Assembly: GCA_963696665.1 (NCBI GenBank)
Contig: CAVOLE010000009.1
Location: 62,001 to 126,000 of the forward strand
Reading direction: 5' to 3'
DNA: 64,000 nucleotides
From: Roseiarcus sp963696665
GTDB lineage: Bacteria > Pseudomonadota > Alphaproteobacteria > Rhizobiales > Beijerinckiaceae
A program made the translations under genes and the position numbers. Below are positions 54,185 through 63,217 of this stretch, piece after piece. The first letter of the stretch is position 1; every line of letters begins with the position of its first letter. The notes under the pieces were generated by a model, which had not been told where the DNA came from, ran no database searches, and saw only the letters and a list, made by a program, of their open reading frames with translations.

Positions 54185-54903
54185 ATGAGGGCGGCGCTGG
54201 ACCTCTTGCGCCGAATTCCTGGCAATGCGCCGCGGCGCATTGCCGACGTGTACGGAGGACGAGGGTCGATGAGAGCGCTGCTGGCTCAGCGGTTTCCCCA
54301 CGCCGAGATCGAGGCCTTCGACCTTTCGCAATCGCCCTATCGTGCGCCGAACTCGGCCCCGATCCGCTTCGTCACGGCGCCGCCGGTCGCTGCCTGAGCA
54401 AGGGGCGGAAGTTCGACCTGATCTGTTCCAATGGCTCGCTGGGGATGGCGCCGTCGCTTCCGCAATTGTTGCCTGAGCTTCTCGGGATGGTCGCCGCGGG
54501 CGGTTGCGTCGCGGTCGAATTCCCCAACGATTTGTACGAGCCGAGCCGGGCGCTGATGCGAATGATCGCCGCCGACGGGCCGTGGGCGAAGACGCTTCTG
54601 CCGATCGCCAAGACGAGGCCCTTCAACGAAACGATGGAAGGCCTCTATGCTGTTCTTGGTCCCATCTGCGCCACCGTCGACATCTGGGAAGCGACTTACC
54701 TCCACGCCATGGCGGGCGTCGCGGCGATCGTCGAATGGATGGAGGCGACGAGCCTCGCGCCGTTCCTGACGCCGCTAAGTGAAGCCGATCGCGGCAAGTT
54801 TCTCGATCGCTACGCCGCCGAATTGCGGCAGGCCTATCCCGCTCTCCCCGGCGGCGAAGTCCTGTTCCGCTCGCGGCGGCTCTTCGTATTCGCGCAGCCG
54901 TAA
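54185..54903 (+). pseudogene. tam: Trans-aconitate 2-methyltransferase-like gene, frameshifted
   Basis: The first frame reads MRAALDLLRRIPGNAPRRIA and ends in PVAA-stop at 54397. The second continues KGRKFDLICSNGSLGMAPSL, PELLGMVAAGGCVAVEFPND, KTRPFNETMEGLYAVLGPIC to 54903. Both halves match Tam, with a shift at about 54390. The SAM motif I is degenerate too (ADVYGGRGSM for VDLGCGTG), and the usual N-terminus is missing. These three defects favour true decay. Confidence 0.8.
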
Positions 54904-54925
54904 CCATGGCCGCGAGGCCCGTTCA

Positions 54926-55582
54926 TCACCGCGGTTTCGACTTCATCGTGCGCGCCCAGAGAGCCTCCTCCATCCGCTCGGCGATCTCGCGTAAGTAGGG
55001 ATTGCGCGCCTCACGGCCGGCGCGCCCGGAATCGAGGTCGCTCTGGAAGCCGTCGCGCTGGGGCCAATGTTCGGCGAGGAGCTCGAAGCCCGCATCCTCG
55101 ATCGCCTCCACCGCCTTTGAGAATTGCGTCTCCGAGCGGCCGACTTTCGACAAGACGACCACGAGACGTCCCTCCGCGCCGCGCCGCGCGAGCTTGCGCG
55201 CGAGGGAAAGCGTCGGCCTCAGATCATCGCCCGATACGCCGGTCGGCAGAAAGACGACGTCGCTGTCCTCGGCGATTTCAGTCGACAGATCATCAGCGAG
55301 GCCGCGCGTGTCGGCGACGATGAAATCGGCGACGCCCTCCTCGCGACGCAGCTTCTTCAGGCTTTTGAACGCGCGCGTGTCCACCTCCGGCTCGAGGCTC
55401 GCGCGCAAACGCAGCGCGCCCCACTCGACGCAAGTCAATTGATCGAGATCGAAGTCCGCGAGCAGCGTCCTGCGCCCGCGATGAAGCGCGCCCACCGCCA
55501 ACAAGCGAGCAAGCGTGCTCTTGCCCACGCCCCCTTTCTGGCTGACGAACGCCGCGGTGGTCGGTGTTTTTGCTTTTGTCAT
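54926..55582 (-). CDS. Orphan ParA-family ATPase
   Basis: A 218-residue ParA/MipZ-type Walker ATPase. Deviant Walker A QKGGVGKST, LLADFDLDQLTCVEW, VADTRG (Walker B). Full-length for a small ParA. No parB or parS is adjacent, so cargo is unknown. Start MTKAKTPTTAAFVSQKGG. Confidence 0.85.
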   Translation of the reverse strand: MTKAKTPTTAAFVSQKGGVGKSTLARLLAVGALHRGRRTLLADFDLDQLTCVEWGALRLRASLEPEVDTRAFKSLKKLRREEGVADFIVADTRGLADDLSTEIAEDSDVVFLPTGVSGDDLRPTLSLARKLARRGAEGRLVVVLSKVGRSETQFSKAVEAIEDAGFELLAEHWPQRDGFQSDLDSGRAGREARNPYLREIAERMEEALWARTMKSKPR

Positions 55583-55783
55583 TCTCGCGCCGTTTTGAAC
55601 GCTTCGCCTCGTCGCGAAGGCGTATCGCGTGATTCGGTAATGGTATTCGTTGGCGCTCAGATGACAAGCGTGTGACGAGCCGATCAACGGCTGATATACG
55701 CTATGTTTCAAAATGCACAGCGGGCGCGCCGACATTGCTTTGCGATGTTACGATCTTGGCTCAAACAGTGCGCAACCTTGCGC

Positions 55784-56152
55784 TTATTTCGGTCGGTCGA
55801 AGTCTCCCATTTCGTAAAACGGGCGGATTTCGATAACCGACGGTCCGGGCATCGGATTGGGGCAACGCTTGACCCACTCAATCGCCTCGTTGAGATCGTG
55901 GACCTCCCAGATCCAATAGCCCGCGACAAGATCCTGCACATTGGAAAATGGACCTTTGGTCACGGATCGATTTCCGCCTGAGAATTCGACGCGCGCTCCC
56001 TTCGCGCTGGGCTTGAGGCCAGCCGCATCGACGAAAATCCCGGCGTCCTTCAGCTGCTGGTTGTACGCTCCCATTTGCTCAAGCAGCTCAGGCGTCGGCA
56101 TCTCGCCGTCCTCGCTCTCGTTCGTCGCTTTGACGATCACCATCACGCGCAT
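55784..56152 (-). CDS. YciI/DGPF-domain protein
   Basis: A 122-residue YCII-related protein: MRVMVIVKATNESEDGEMPT, AAGLKPSAKGARVEFSGGNR, VTKGPFSNVQDLVAGYWIWE (the DGPF region reads TKGPF). Ends EIRPFYEMGDFD. Unknown enzyme. Together with two VOC genes it forms a group on the minus strand. Confidence 0.9.
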   Translation of the reverse strand: MRVMVIVKATNESEDGEMPTPELLEQMGAYNQQLKDAGIFVDAAGLKPSAKGARVEFSGGNRSVTKGPFSNVQDLVAGYWIWEVHDLNEAIEWVKRCPNPMPGPSVIEIRPFYEMGDFDRPK

Positions 56153-56248
56153 CGTCGCTCCGATCAGTTTGAGGAACGTCTGGGCGGCGCCTGTCTCAAC
56201 GTCCGAGAGGCCGCTTTCCGGCCCCTCGCCGACTTGAAACAATCGCCG

Positions 56249-57037
56249 CTATTTCTTCGGCGCGACGAGCGCGAACATCGCGCCCTGCGGATCGAGGCCG
56301 TTGATGATCCAGGTTCCGCCCGGAACCTGCACCGGTCCGTGGATAACCTGGCCGCCCGCCGACTTCACCCGCTGCTCAGCCGCGTCGATCGCATCGACGG
56401 TGATGTAATAGACCCAATGCGCGACGGGCTCCTGAGGCATTTTCTTCATCATGCCGCCGGCCTGCTGACCCTTGGTGTTGAAGATCTGGTAGGTTCCCAT
56501 GGCGCCCATCGGAATGGCTTCGCCTTTCGTCCAGCCGAACAGGCCTGAATAGAAGGCGAAGGACTTTTCCGGATCATCGCCGCCGTGCAACTCGTGCCAG
56601 CCGATATGGCCGGGCGTCATGGGAGCGGCCTTCGGCGGCGCCTCGCCGTCGCCTTTGAACAGCAGGAAGCCTGCGCCGCTCGGATCGGCGGCGACGGCGA
56701 AGGTTCCGACGTTGGGGATCTCAGCCGGCTCTCGATAAATGGCGCCGCCGGCGGCCTTGATCTTGTCGGCATAGGCTTTGACGTCGTTGACCGCGATATA
56801 GCCCATCCATGCCGGGCGCACGCCCATCTTTGCAGCGTCTTCGGGAATGGGCATCAACCCGCCGACCATGTCTTGGCCAGCCTTGAGCAGCGTGTATTTC
56901 TGCGCGTTCATCGTGTTGGGCGCGAGGCTCCAGCCGACGACCTTGGAATAGAAATTCTCGGCGCCGGGAAGATCGTTCGACATCTGGTCGTACCAGACGA
57001 ATGTGCCGAGCAAGTCCGATTGAGTCGCGTTGTCCAT
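56249..57037 (-). CDS. VOC-family protein with two glyoxalase-like domains
   Basis: A 262-residue protein with two VOC repeats: FVWYDQMSNDLPGAENFYSK ... FAVAADPSGAGFLLF and GHIGWHELHGGDDPEKSFAF ... WIINGLDPQGAMFALVAPKK. Resembles CFP30-type/hydroxylase VOC proteins. Ribosome site GAGGAAA before ATG 57037. Substrate unknown. Confidence 0.92.
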   Translation of the reverse strand: MDNATQSDLLGTFVWYDQMSNDLPGAENFYSKVVGWSLAPNTMNAQKYTLLKAGQDMVGGLMPIPEDAAKMGVRPAWMGYIAVNDVKAYADKIKAAGGAIYREPAEIPNVGTFAVAADPSGAGFLLFKGDGEAPPKAAPMTPGHIGWHELHGGDDPEKSFAFYSGLFGWTKGEAIPMGAMGTYQIFNTKGQQAGGMMKKMPQEPVAHWVYYITVDAIDAAEQRVKSAGGQVIHGPVQVPGGTWIINGLDPQGAMFALVAPKK

Positions 57038-57165
57038 ATTTTCCTCCTTCTTTGCCGCGAGGGCTTGGTCTACTGACGAATGTCGACTTCCGCATGACGC
57101 GGCCCGCCGCTCGGATGGGAGCCGGTCGGCGCGTCGATTGCTTGACGCCTTGTTACGCTTGACGC

Positions 57166-57642
57166 CTATTGCGGCGATGCGGCCGCTTTCATTTGAGCGA
57201 GGTCGAGCTTCTTCATGCCCATGACCGCCCGCATCACCCGATCGGCGCGCTCCGGGCCTCCACCCAACAGCTCCGGGAGCGCGCGGGGAACGATTTGCCA
57301 GGAGACGCCGAATTTGTCGGTGAGCCAGCCGCACTGAACGTGCTCGCCACCTTGAGCGAGCTTCTCCCACAGCGCGTCGATTTCAGCCTGGTCGTCGCAA
57401 TTGACCATAAGCGACAGCGCCGGCGTGAACTTGTATTGCGGGCCGCCGTTCAACGCCAAAAGATGCTGGCCGTCGATCTCGAACAGAATTGTCATCACGG
57501 CGCCTTTACGGCCGGGCGCGAAGTCGCCGTAGCGCGTGGTCGATAGGATGCGGCTGTTCGGAAAGACGGAGAGGTAGTGAGCGACCGCCTCCTCAGCGTT
57601 GAAATCGAACCAGAGGCAAGGCGTAATTTTCTGCTCGGTCAT
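57166..57642 (-). CDS. PhnB-like VOC protein (3-demethylubiquinone-like fold)
   Basis: A 158-residue protein: ITPCLWFDFNAEEAVAHYLS, VFPNSRILSTTRYG, LMVNCDDQAEIDALWEKLAQ, GGEHVQCGWLTDKFGVSWQI. This is the PhnB/YdhA-like VOC group. Strong ribosome site (GAGGAGACGG). Role unknown. Confidence 0.92.
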   Translation of the reverse strand: MTEQKITPCLWFDFNAEEAVAHYLSVFPNSRILSTTRYGDFAPGRKGAVMTILFEIDGQHLLALNGGPQYKFTPALSLMVNCDDQAEIDALWEKLAQGGEHVQCGWLTDKFGVSWQIVPRALPELLGGGPERADRVMRAVMGMKKLDLAQMKAAASPQ

Positions 57643-57849
57643 GGGTCCGTCTCCTCTGAGGGCCAACGCGTTAAGGCGCCGAGTGCGCCACGGCGATTGT
57701 GCGGGCTTGCTTTCGCCTCGGCCCTCGCCACGCACACTGTTCGCCCGTTCGCGCTGCTCATACCAACTGGTCGGTATGCATGTCAAGCGAGTAAAAACCG
57801 CCTTCCGAAACACGCTTGAAGCGCCGAGAGTGGTGAAGGCGGCGAGGTC

Positions 57850-58497
57850 TCAAACCCTTTCGGGTCCGCAGATCGTCGTCACGGCATCCTCGATGATCGG
57901 CGCGATCTCAGTTCGCGGAATGCGGGCGCGCGCCCGGATCGACAGCGTATGGAGGGTCGCCGTCGCCACGCGCGCGAGCCGGCGGGGATCGACGTCTTTA
58001 GGCAATTCGCCGGCCGCGCGCGCATCGGCGAACAGGCGCCCGAACGCCCGATCCGTGCTGTCGATCGCCTCGCCGACATGGCTATGGAGGGCCGGATCGG
58101 CGATCGCGTCCGAGGCGGCGCTTAGCACCGTGAAGCAGCCGCGCGGGCCATTCGGGCCGCTGAGGTAAAGATCGAGCGCGGCGTTGAGAATTCGCCTGAG
58201 CTTCGCCCGGAGGGGCTCGCGCGCGGCAAACATCGGCTGAAACTGCTCATTCGAGCGCTTCCGGTACTGGTTATAGGCCTTAAGATAGAGCGCGCGCTTG
58301 TCGCCGAACGCGCCGTACAGGCTCGGTCGGTTCAAGCCCGTCGCGGCGCTAACGTCGTCAAGCGAGGTGGCGGCGAATCCATCGCTCCAGAAGACGTCCA
58401 TCGCCTGGCCAAGCGCGGTCTCGGGCTCGAAGGCGCGCGGCCGGCCACGCTTGCGTGAAGCGGTCGCGGGGGCGGCGCGAGCAATTTTTTGTACCAT
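57850..58497 (-). CDS. TetR-family repressor
   Basis: A 215-residue regulator. The HTH is at residues ~40-62 (TSLDDVSAATGLNRPSLYGA, FGDKRALYLKAYNQY). The C-terminal ligand domain shows RGCFTVLSAASDAIADPALH, a motif of the TetR_C_33-type group. Divergent from the GST gene with a shared 67-bp region, so it likely controls that gene and itself. Confidence 0.93.
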   Translation of the reverse strand: MVQKIARAAPATASRKRGRPRAFEPETALGQAMDVFWSDGFAATSLDDVSAATGLNRPSLYGAFGDKRALYLKAYNQYRKRSNEQFQPMFAAREPLRAKLRRILNAALDLYLSGPNGPRGCFTVLSAASDAIADPALHSHVGEAIDSTDRAFGRLFADARAAGELPKDVDPRRLARVATATLHTLSIRARARIPRTEIAPIIEDAVTTICGPERV

Positions 58498-58522
58498 GTC
58501 GCACAAAACTCTTGACTGCGAC
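58498..58522. promoter_or_regulatory. Candidate TetR operator in the tetR-GST gap
   Basis: GTCGCA and TGCGAC are perfect 6-bp arms across 13 nt, right in the gap. A wider inverted repeat, GCAATTTTTTGTAC and GTACAAAAATTGC (58481-58494, 58539-58551), frames it. Confidence 0.55.
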
Positions 58523-58564
58523 GATTATATGCGAGAGAGTACAAAAATTGCAACGGAGGAAACC

Positions 58565-59212
58565 ATGGAGCTTTATTTCGCGCCCCTAGCCTGCTCGATG
58601 TCGGCTCGCATCGCGCTCGCCGAAGCCGGCGCCGCGATCGATCTCGTCGAGGTCGACACCCGCGCCGGACGCATCCTTGCGACCAGCGGCGACTATCGCG
58701 CCATCAATCCGCTCGGCTACGTGCCGGCGCTGAGGCTCGACGACGGAACCGTGCTGACGGAGAATTCAGCCATTCTGCAATATATCGCCGATCACTACCC
58801 GGAAGCTCAGCTCGCGCCGCCGCCCACCGATCGCCTCGGGCGCGCGAAACTGAGGCAATGGCTGAGCTTCATCAGCGCCGAGCTTCACAAGAGCCTCATG
58901 TCGCCGCTGCTCGGCGCCAACACCCCGCCCGAGGTGAGGGCGTGGACCGTAAACAAATACGCTTCGCGCCTCGCTTATCTCAACGCCAAGTTGCAGGACC
59001 GGGAATTCCTGCTCGACCGCTTCAGCGTCGCGGACGGCTACCTCGCCACGGTCCTGAACTGGACGCGAGCGACGCCGGAGATCGATCTCTCCGCCTATCC
59101 CAACGTGAAGGTCTATCTCGAGCGCATGCGCGCGAGGCCGAGCGTGGCCGCGGCTTTGGCGACCGAGCTTCCGCTGTTCCAGGCGGAAGCAGCGCGGCGC
59201 AAGGCGGCGTGA
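58565..59212 (+). CDS. Glutathione S-transferase (GstA/Beta-like)
   Basis: A 215-residue GST: MELYFAPLACSMSARIALAE (Cys/Ser active-site region CSMS as in Beta class), NPLGYVPALRLDDGTVLTEN (cis-Pro), SAILQYIADHYPEAQLAPP, DRFSVADGYLATVLNW. It is under the divergent TetR, so probably induced by a xenobiotic or electrophile. Confidence 0.93.
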   Translation: MELYFAPLACSMSARIALAEAGAAIDLVEVDTRAGRILATSGDYRAINPLGYVPALRLDDGTVLTENSAILQYIADHYPEAQLAPPPTDRLGRAKLRQWLSFISAELHKSLMSPLLGANTPPEVRAWTVNKYASRLAYLNAKLQDREFLLDRFSVADGYLATVLNWTRATPEIDLSAYPNVKVYLERMRARPSVAAALATELPLFQAEAARRKAA

Positions 59213-59242
59213 CGCGGAGCGCGAAACGTTCGGCTCGGCCCC

Positions 59243-59273
59243 AAAAAATAAGGGCCGCCTCGCGGCGGCCCTT
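59243..59273 (-). terminator. Terminator of PEP-CTERM gene 2
   Basis: On the minus strand AAGGGCCGCC-GCGA-GGCGGCCCTT then ATTTTTTGG. The 10-bp perfect stem may also stop the convergent GST transcript. Confidence 0.85.
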
Positions 59274-59297
59274 CACAACCTTGTCGGATGTGCAGGA

Positions 59298-59972
59298 TCA
59301 GGCGATTGACGGCGCGATCCGGCCGCCCTGCGCCTTCCGGCAGCCGGCGAAGCCGAGGCCCGCGAAGCCGAGAAGCATCATCGCCCAGGTCGAAGCCTCC
59401 GGTGTTCCAGCGATCGTTCCGATCTTGCCGCCCACTTCGCCCGTGCCCCGGTTTCCGAGAACGTCGGAGACCGCAATAAAGCCGTCGCTGTTGGCTACGA
59501 AGTCGGAGGTGCTTATGCCGGCGATCGTGAAATCGATCGGGCCAGAAAAGTTATTGCTTGTCCCCCTCCAGTCGCCCTGAAGACCAGCGGTAAAAGCGCC
59601 AAATCCGCCGTTAACGGTTCCGACCGGCACCGTGACCGTGAAGCTCGGGGGTGAAAGAGTCGTGACCGTGATATCAGACGTCGTTATCGACTTGTCCAGA
59701 TTGAAGGCCACGGTGATGTGGCTGCCTCCGGTGCTCGCAAAGAGCGTCGCGACATCCAAAGAATCAACCACGCTGACGCCGCCACCCGCCAGATCCGTGA
59801 CGGTCAGAACGGCCAAGGTGGAGCCGGCCGGAGATTGCACCGCGCTCGTGCTGTAGACGTTCTCGTCGATAGTCAGCACCGCGGCCTGCGCGCCGCTCGG
59901 AACCGCCAAAACTCCCATCAAAGCGAGAGCGCCCGCCAATGTCGAACCTGTCGCTGCTACAATTTTCATCAC
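59298..59972 (-). CDS. PEP-CTERM sorting-domain protein 2
   Basis: A 224-residue exported protein with signal peptide (MKIVAATGSTLAGALALMGV to AQA), a Thr/Ser/Gly-rich beta body, and a C-terminal PEAS-TWAMMLLGFAGLGFAG-CRK tail. It shares PEASTWAMML with gene 1. A promoter TTGACA-N17-ATAAAC lies upstream on the minus strand. Likely surface or matrix protein. Confidence 0.9.
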   Translation of the reverse strand: MMKIVAATGSTLAGALALMGVLAVPSGAQAAVLTIDENVYSTSAVQSPAGSTLAVLTVTDLAGGGVSVVDSLDVATLFASTGGSHITVAFNLDKSITTSDITVTTLSPPSFTVTVPVGTVNGGFGAFTAGLQGDWRGTSNNFSGPIDFTIAGISTSDFVANSDGFIAVSDVLGNRGTGEVGGKIGTIAGTPEASTWAMMLLGFAGLGFAGCRKAQGGRIAPSIA

Positions 59973-60557
59973 TGTCTCCCGGTAAATTATAACGGCCGCG
60001 GAAAGGGGTTTATGATGACAACCGAACGATTGTCAACACCCACTTGGTATTCCTCAGCGTAAGAGCCTCAATTCCACAAATGTGGCGTCTTTTGGACAGA
60101 CACGGAGCGCCTGAAACGGCCGCCGACGCGACTATCGACGCCGGCTCGTCGATGCCTCGCGCTGATCGTTACTGGACGCAGGTCGCGAACCGGCGTATTT
60201 TTACAAATATATCGATCTCCGCCCTGGCAACTGTCCACTAAACTCGGCGCGTCAGATGGGGCAGCCCCATTGCGTCGTCGCAACCGACGCCGTGCTGCTC
60301 AGAGACATTGAGCATGTTAAGGAAGTCGTGCTGTATCCGCCGACTCGTCGCCTTTCTCCCAGCTTCGCTATTGACAATGGCCAGAAGTGGAATATTTCGG
60401 TACGTCCGGCGCGTTGATAACCTGGCTTGGTGCGCGCGCCGGCCGCCCCGCGCCGACCGCATCCGGCGCGGGGCCTTTTTTCGATCGATCGGGAACAATT
60501 CCATTCCGTCAGGAGAATTGGGCTATCGGACGACCGCCGGTTTCGAGAGGAGCGCGG
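59973..60557. other. Intergenic region with candidate small RNA
   Basis: 585 bp. It holds the PEP-CTERM 2 promoter, an unassigned middle (60060-60360) without conserved coding, and the candidate sRNA listed separately. No protein gene was supported. Confidence 0.5.
60405..60481 (+). ncRNA. Candidate small RNA with its own promoter and terminator
   Basis: A -35 TTGACA (60371) and -10 TATTTC (60393) at 16-nt spacing predict a start near 60405. A perfect 11-bp terminator stem GCCCCGCGCCG/CGGCGCGGGGC followed by six T ends it at 60481. About 77 nt. It terminates before the next gene, so it is either an sRNA or an attenuated leader. Family not known. Confidence 0.5.
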
Positions 60558-61004
60558 ATGTTGAAACTGCCGCCGCCGGTTTGGGCGCTGGCCTACGTCT
60601 TGATCGCGGTTGGGGCGAGCTATCTCATGGGATGGTCGCGAGTCCCCGGTCTGCCGCTCGTCTGGCCCGGCGTCACTCTCATTGTCCTTGGAATCGGTTT
60701 GGCGATCAGTGCTGCGGTGCTGTTCCGGCGCGAGGGGACGGAGATCAATCCGACCTCGCCGGCGAATTGCAAGCTCGTGACCTCCGGGCCGTTCAGGCTG
60801 ACGCGCAATCCAATGTATCTCGGTCTCGTCCTCGTCACCTTGGGAATCGCGCTCTTAATTGGCGCGTGGCCCATGCTCCTTGCTCCAATCGCCGTCTTCG
60901 CCACCGCCAATTGGATGCATATTCCGTTCGAGGAGGAGAAGATGCGCCGCCAGTTCGGCGCGTCGTTCGACGCCTACGCCAGCAAGACCCGGCGTTGGAT
61001 TTGA
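60558..61004 (+). CDS. Isoprenylcysteine carboxyl methyltransferase-like membrane protein
   Basis: A 148-residue ICMT/PEMT-type protein with four helices. Diagnostic motif: LVTSGPFRLTRNPMYLGLVL, then IPFEEEKMRRQFGASFDAYA (E-E-x-x-L-x-x-x-F-G-x-x-Y-x-x-Y form). Probably methylates a small molecule or lipid thiol; not known. ATG 60558 preceded by GAGAGGAG. Confidence 0.9.
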   Translation: MLKLPPPVWALAYVLIAVGASYLMGWSRVPGLPLVWPGVTLIVLGIGLAISAAVLFRREGTEINPTSPANCKLVTSGPFRLTRNPMYLGLVLVTLGIALLIGAWPMLLAPIAVFATANWMHIPFEEEKMRRQFGASFDAYASKTRRWI

Positions 61005-61272
61005 AGGGCGCGCTCGCGCCCAAGCGGGTGGCGACGCCGCAGGCGACAAACCTCCAAGTGAGAAACGCCATCATGGCGCCGCGATGTGATATTAAACGAC
61101 GCCATTCGCCCTCGAGCGGCCGGCGCTATCTGGCGCAGAAGCGCTCTCAATAGCCCGTCGTCCGAGGCGGCGTTGGAGCTGGACGCCGGGCCGCCGTCTT
61201 AGATCGGCGCGTCCGGAACCTTCGACTCGGCGCGGCGTTTCCTCCTTGGACAACAGCCAAGGAGCATTCCTT

Positions 61273-61653
61273 ATGGACGCCGTCCAGGAAACATCGACCC
61301 TTATCGCCGCCAGCAAAGTCCAAGGCGCATACGTCTTCAACACCGGAGGCGATCGCCTGGGCTCGATACACGACCTGATGATCGACAAGCGAACCGGCCA
61401 AGTGGCTTACGCGATCATGGCGTTTGGCGGCTTCCTTGGCGTGGGTGACAGCTATCACCCGCTGCCATGGTCGCTATTGAAATACAACACGAACCTCGGC
61501 GGCTATCTGGTTGACATCGACCAAAGCCAGCTTGAGGACGCGCCCTCTTATGCGGCCGGGGTCGAACCGGCCTGGGGCGACCCCAACTATGAGCGCAAGC
61601 TCCACGACTATTACGGCGTCACATCGCGTGGCGGCCCCGGCGGGCCGCTCTGA
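61273..61653 (+). CDS. PRC-barrel domain protein
   Basis: A 126-residue PRC-barrel protein: LIAASKVQGAYVFNTGGDRL, GSIHDLMIDKRTGQVAYAIM, GVGDSYHPLPWSLLKYN. The second half adds EDAPSYAAGVEPAWGDPNYE. Such single-domain forms are often stress induced. Terminator directly downstream. ATG at 61273; a TTG lies 27 nt earlier. Confidence 0.92.
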   Translation: MDAVQETSTLIAASKVQGAYVFNTGGDRLGSIHDLMIDKRTGQVAYAIMAFGGFLGVGDSYHPLPWSLLKYNTNLGGYLVDIDQSQLEDAPSYAAGVEPAWGDPNYERKLHDYYGVTSRGGPGGPL

Positions 61654-61698
61654 CGCTTTCACGAGTGGTGCGCCATTAGGGACCAGCCTGATGGCCAA

Positions 61699-61738
61699 AC
61701 AAGGCGGCGGTTCTTATCCGCCGCCTTGTTCCGTTTTT
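61699..61738 (+). terminator. Terminator after the PRC-barrel gene
   Basis: ACAAGGCGGCGG-TTCTTAT-CCGCCGCCTTGT, a perfect 12-bp stem, then TCCGTTTTT. Confidence 0.92.
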
Positions 61739-61841
61739 GCCCAGCGTTGGCGCGCTGGCGCCGCTTCTCGCCCTTTCGCAATGGCTCGCCCGCAGGACGA
61801 CTTTCAATGCGCCGCCTTCTGCGCAACAATCGGAAACCGAA

Positions 61842-62060
61842 TTGAACCTGCGGCGAACAGAATTGAACGGCTCATCCGAATTCACAACCTGGGTTGCATT
61901 GGCGGGCGCCGCGATACTGGCGGGGCTCACCGCGATCTTTTCGTCGTCTCCGTTCCTCTTGATCGCGGCGGCCCTCATCGGCGCCTATCTCGGCTGGAAA
62001 GGCGAGCAATTTGGCCGGGCCTATGTCGAAGGACGCATGGGGCGAAACCGCTCGAGATAG
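61842..62060 (+). CDS. Small membrane protein, unknown
   Basis: A possible 72-residue protein with two helices (VALAGAAILAGLTAIFS, PFLLIAAALIGAYLGWKG) and a basic tail (RAYVEGRMGRNRSR). Only TTG starts are available in frame (61737, in the terminator; 61842; 61863), so the start is uncertain. Ends 39 nt before the CitE-like gene. Confidence 0.45.
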   Translation: MNLRRTELNGSSEFTTWVALAGAAILAGLTAIFSSSPFLLIAAALIGAYLGWKGEQFGRAYVEGRMGRNRSR

Positions 62061-62098
62061 AGCGGACGAACGCAGACAAAGGGGGAGCCGAAAGCGAC

Positions 62099-62959
62099 AT
62101 GAGACTGCGTTCGCTCCTGTTCGTTCCCGGCGATTCCGAACGCAAGTCTGCGAAGGCCAGGGATAGCGGCGCGGACGCCCTCATCCTCGATCTTGAGGAT
62201 TCCGTCGCGCCCGCCGAAAAGGTCAAGGCCCGCGCCCGAGTCGCTGCGCTGATAGACGATCAGCCAAAACGGGCCTTCTTCTTCGTGCGCATCAATGCGC
62301 TCGACACCGGGCTCGCGCTCGACGACCTCGCGGCGGTGGTCAAACCCGGCCTCGACGCGCTCTTGATCCCGAAGGCCAACGGCGCGGCCGATCTCGAGCG
62401 CATCGCCCATTATCTCGAGGCGCTCGAGGCGAAGGCCGGCATGGCCCCTAGCTCAGTCAAATTGGCGAGTGTGGCGACCGAAACGCCAAGGGCGATGTTC
62501 GCGCTCGGCTCCTACGCGCCGGCGCATCCCCGGCTGATCGCCTTGACCTGGGGGGCGGAGGATCTGTCGGCGGCGCTCGGCGCGACCGACAACAAGGAGC
62601 CGGACGGATCGTGGACTTTTCCGTATCAGCTCGCCCGCGCGCAGTGCCTGTTCGCGGCCTCCGCTTCCGAGGTCATGGCTATCGATACGGTCTACACGGA
62701 TTTTCGTGATTCCGAGGGGCTCGAGCGAAATTGCCGGCGCTCGCGGCGTGACGGTTTCGTCGGGCGCCTCGCGATCCATCCCGATCAAGTTGCGGCGATC
62801 AATCGCGCTTACGCACCGTCCGAAGCCGAGGTCGCGCATGCGCGCAAGATTGTCGCCGCGTTCGCAGCCAATCCCGGCTCGGGCGCGCTGGGAGTTGAGG
62901 GCAAAATGGTCGATCTTCCGCATCTGAAAGCTGCGCAAAAAATTCTGGCGTCGATTTGA
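62099..62959 (+). CDS. CitE-like CoA ester lyase/thioesterase
   Basis: A 286-residue HpcH/HpaI aldolase-superfamily protein: RSLLFVPGDSERKSAKARDS, ALILDLEDSVAPAEK (metal Glu/Asp), VRINALDTG, TWGAEDLSAALGA and GFVGRLAIHPDQVAAINRAY. Related to citryl-CoA, malyl-CoA and methylmalyl-CoA lyases; no partner to fix its substrate. Too distant here to claim the serine-cycle Mcl. Confidence 0.9.
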   Translation: MRLRSLLFVPGDSERKSAKARDSGADALILDLEDSVAPAEKVKARARVAALIDDQPKRAFFFVRINALDTGLALDDLAAVVKPGLDALLIPKANGAADLERIAHYLEALEAKAGMAPSSVKLASVATETPRAMFALGSYAPAHPRLIALTWGAEDLSAALGATDNKEPDGSWTFPYQLARAQCLFAASASEVMAIDTVYTDFRDSEGLERNCRRSRRDGFVGRLAIHPDQVAAINRAYAPSEAEVAHARKIVAAFAANPGSGALGVEGKMVDLPHLKAAQKILASI

Positions 62960-63217
62960 CCGCAAGTTTCGTGTCGCGCTGGCCAAGGCGATGGGCGTAT
63001 TGCGCGCGCCTCTCGCGCCGTGAGCAAACAAATTGTTCTTGCTTCGTTCTATAGTTTGGTTTAGCAATAACGCTGCGTCAGGCGGACTTCAGTCGAGCGC
63101 GCTCCGCCCTACAAAAATGTGAGTTCAAACCTATATAAAGGCGGTTTCGCCGGCCCCTTTTTTGACCGGCGCCGGCTGAACGTTGATTGGCCGCACACCA
63201 GCTTTCGAGGACATGCT

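Noticed and set aside
54926..55582. Plasmid partition system
   Set aside because: Only ParA is present; no ParB, parS or replication gene around it.
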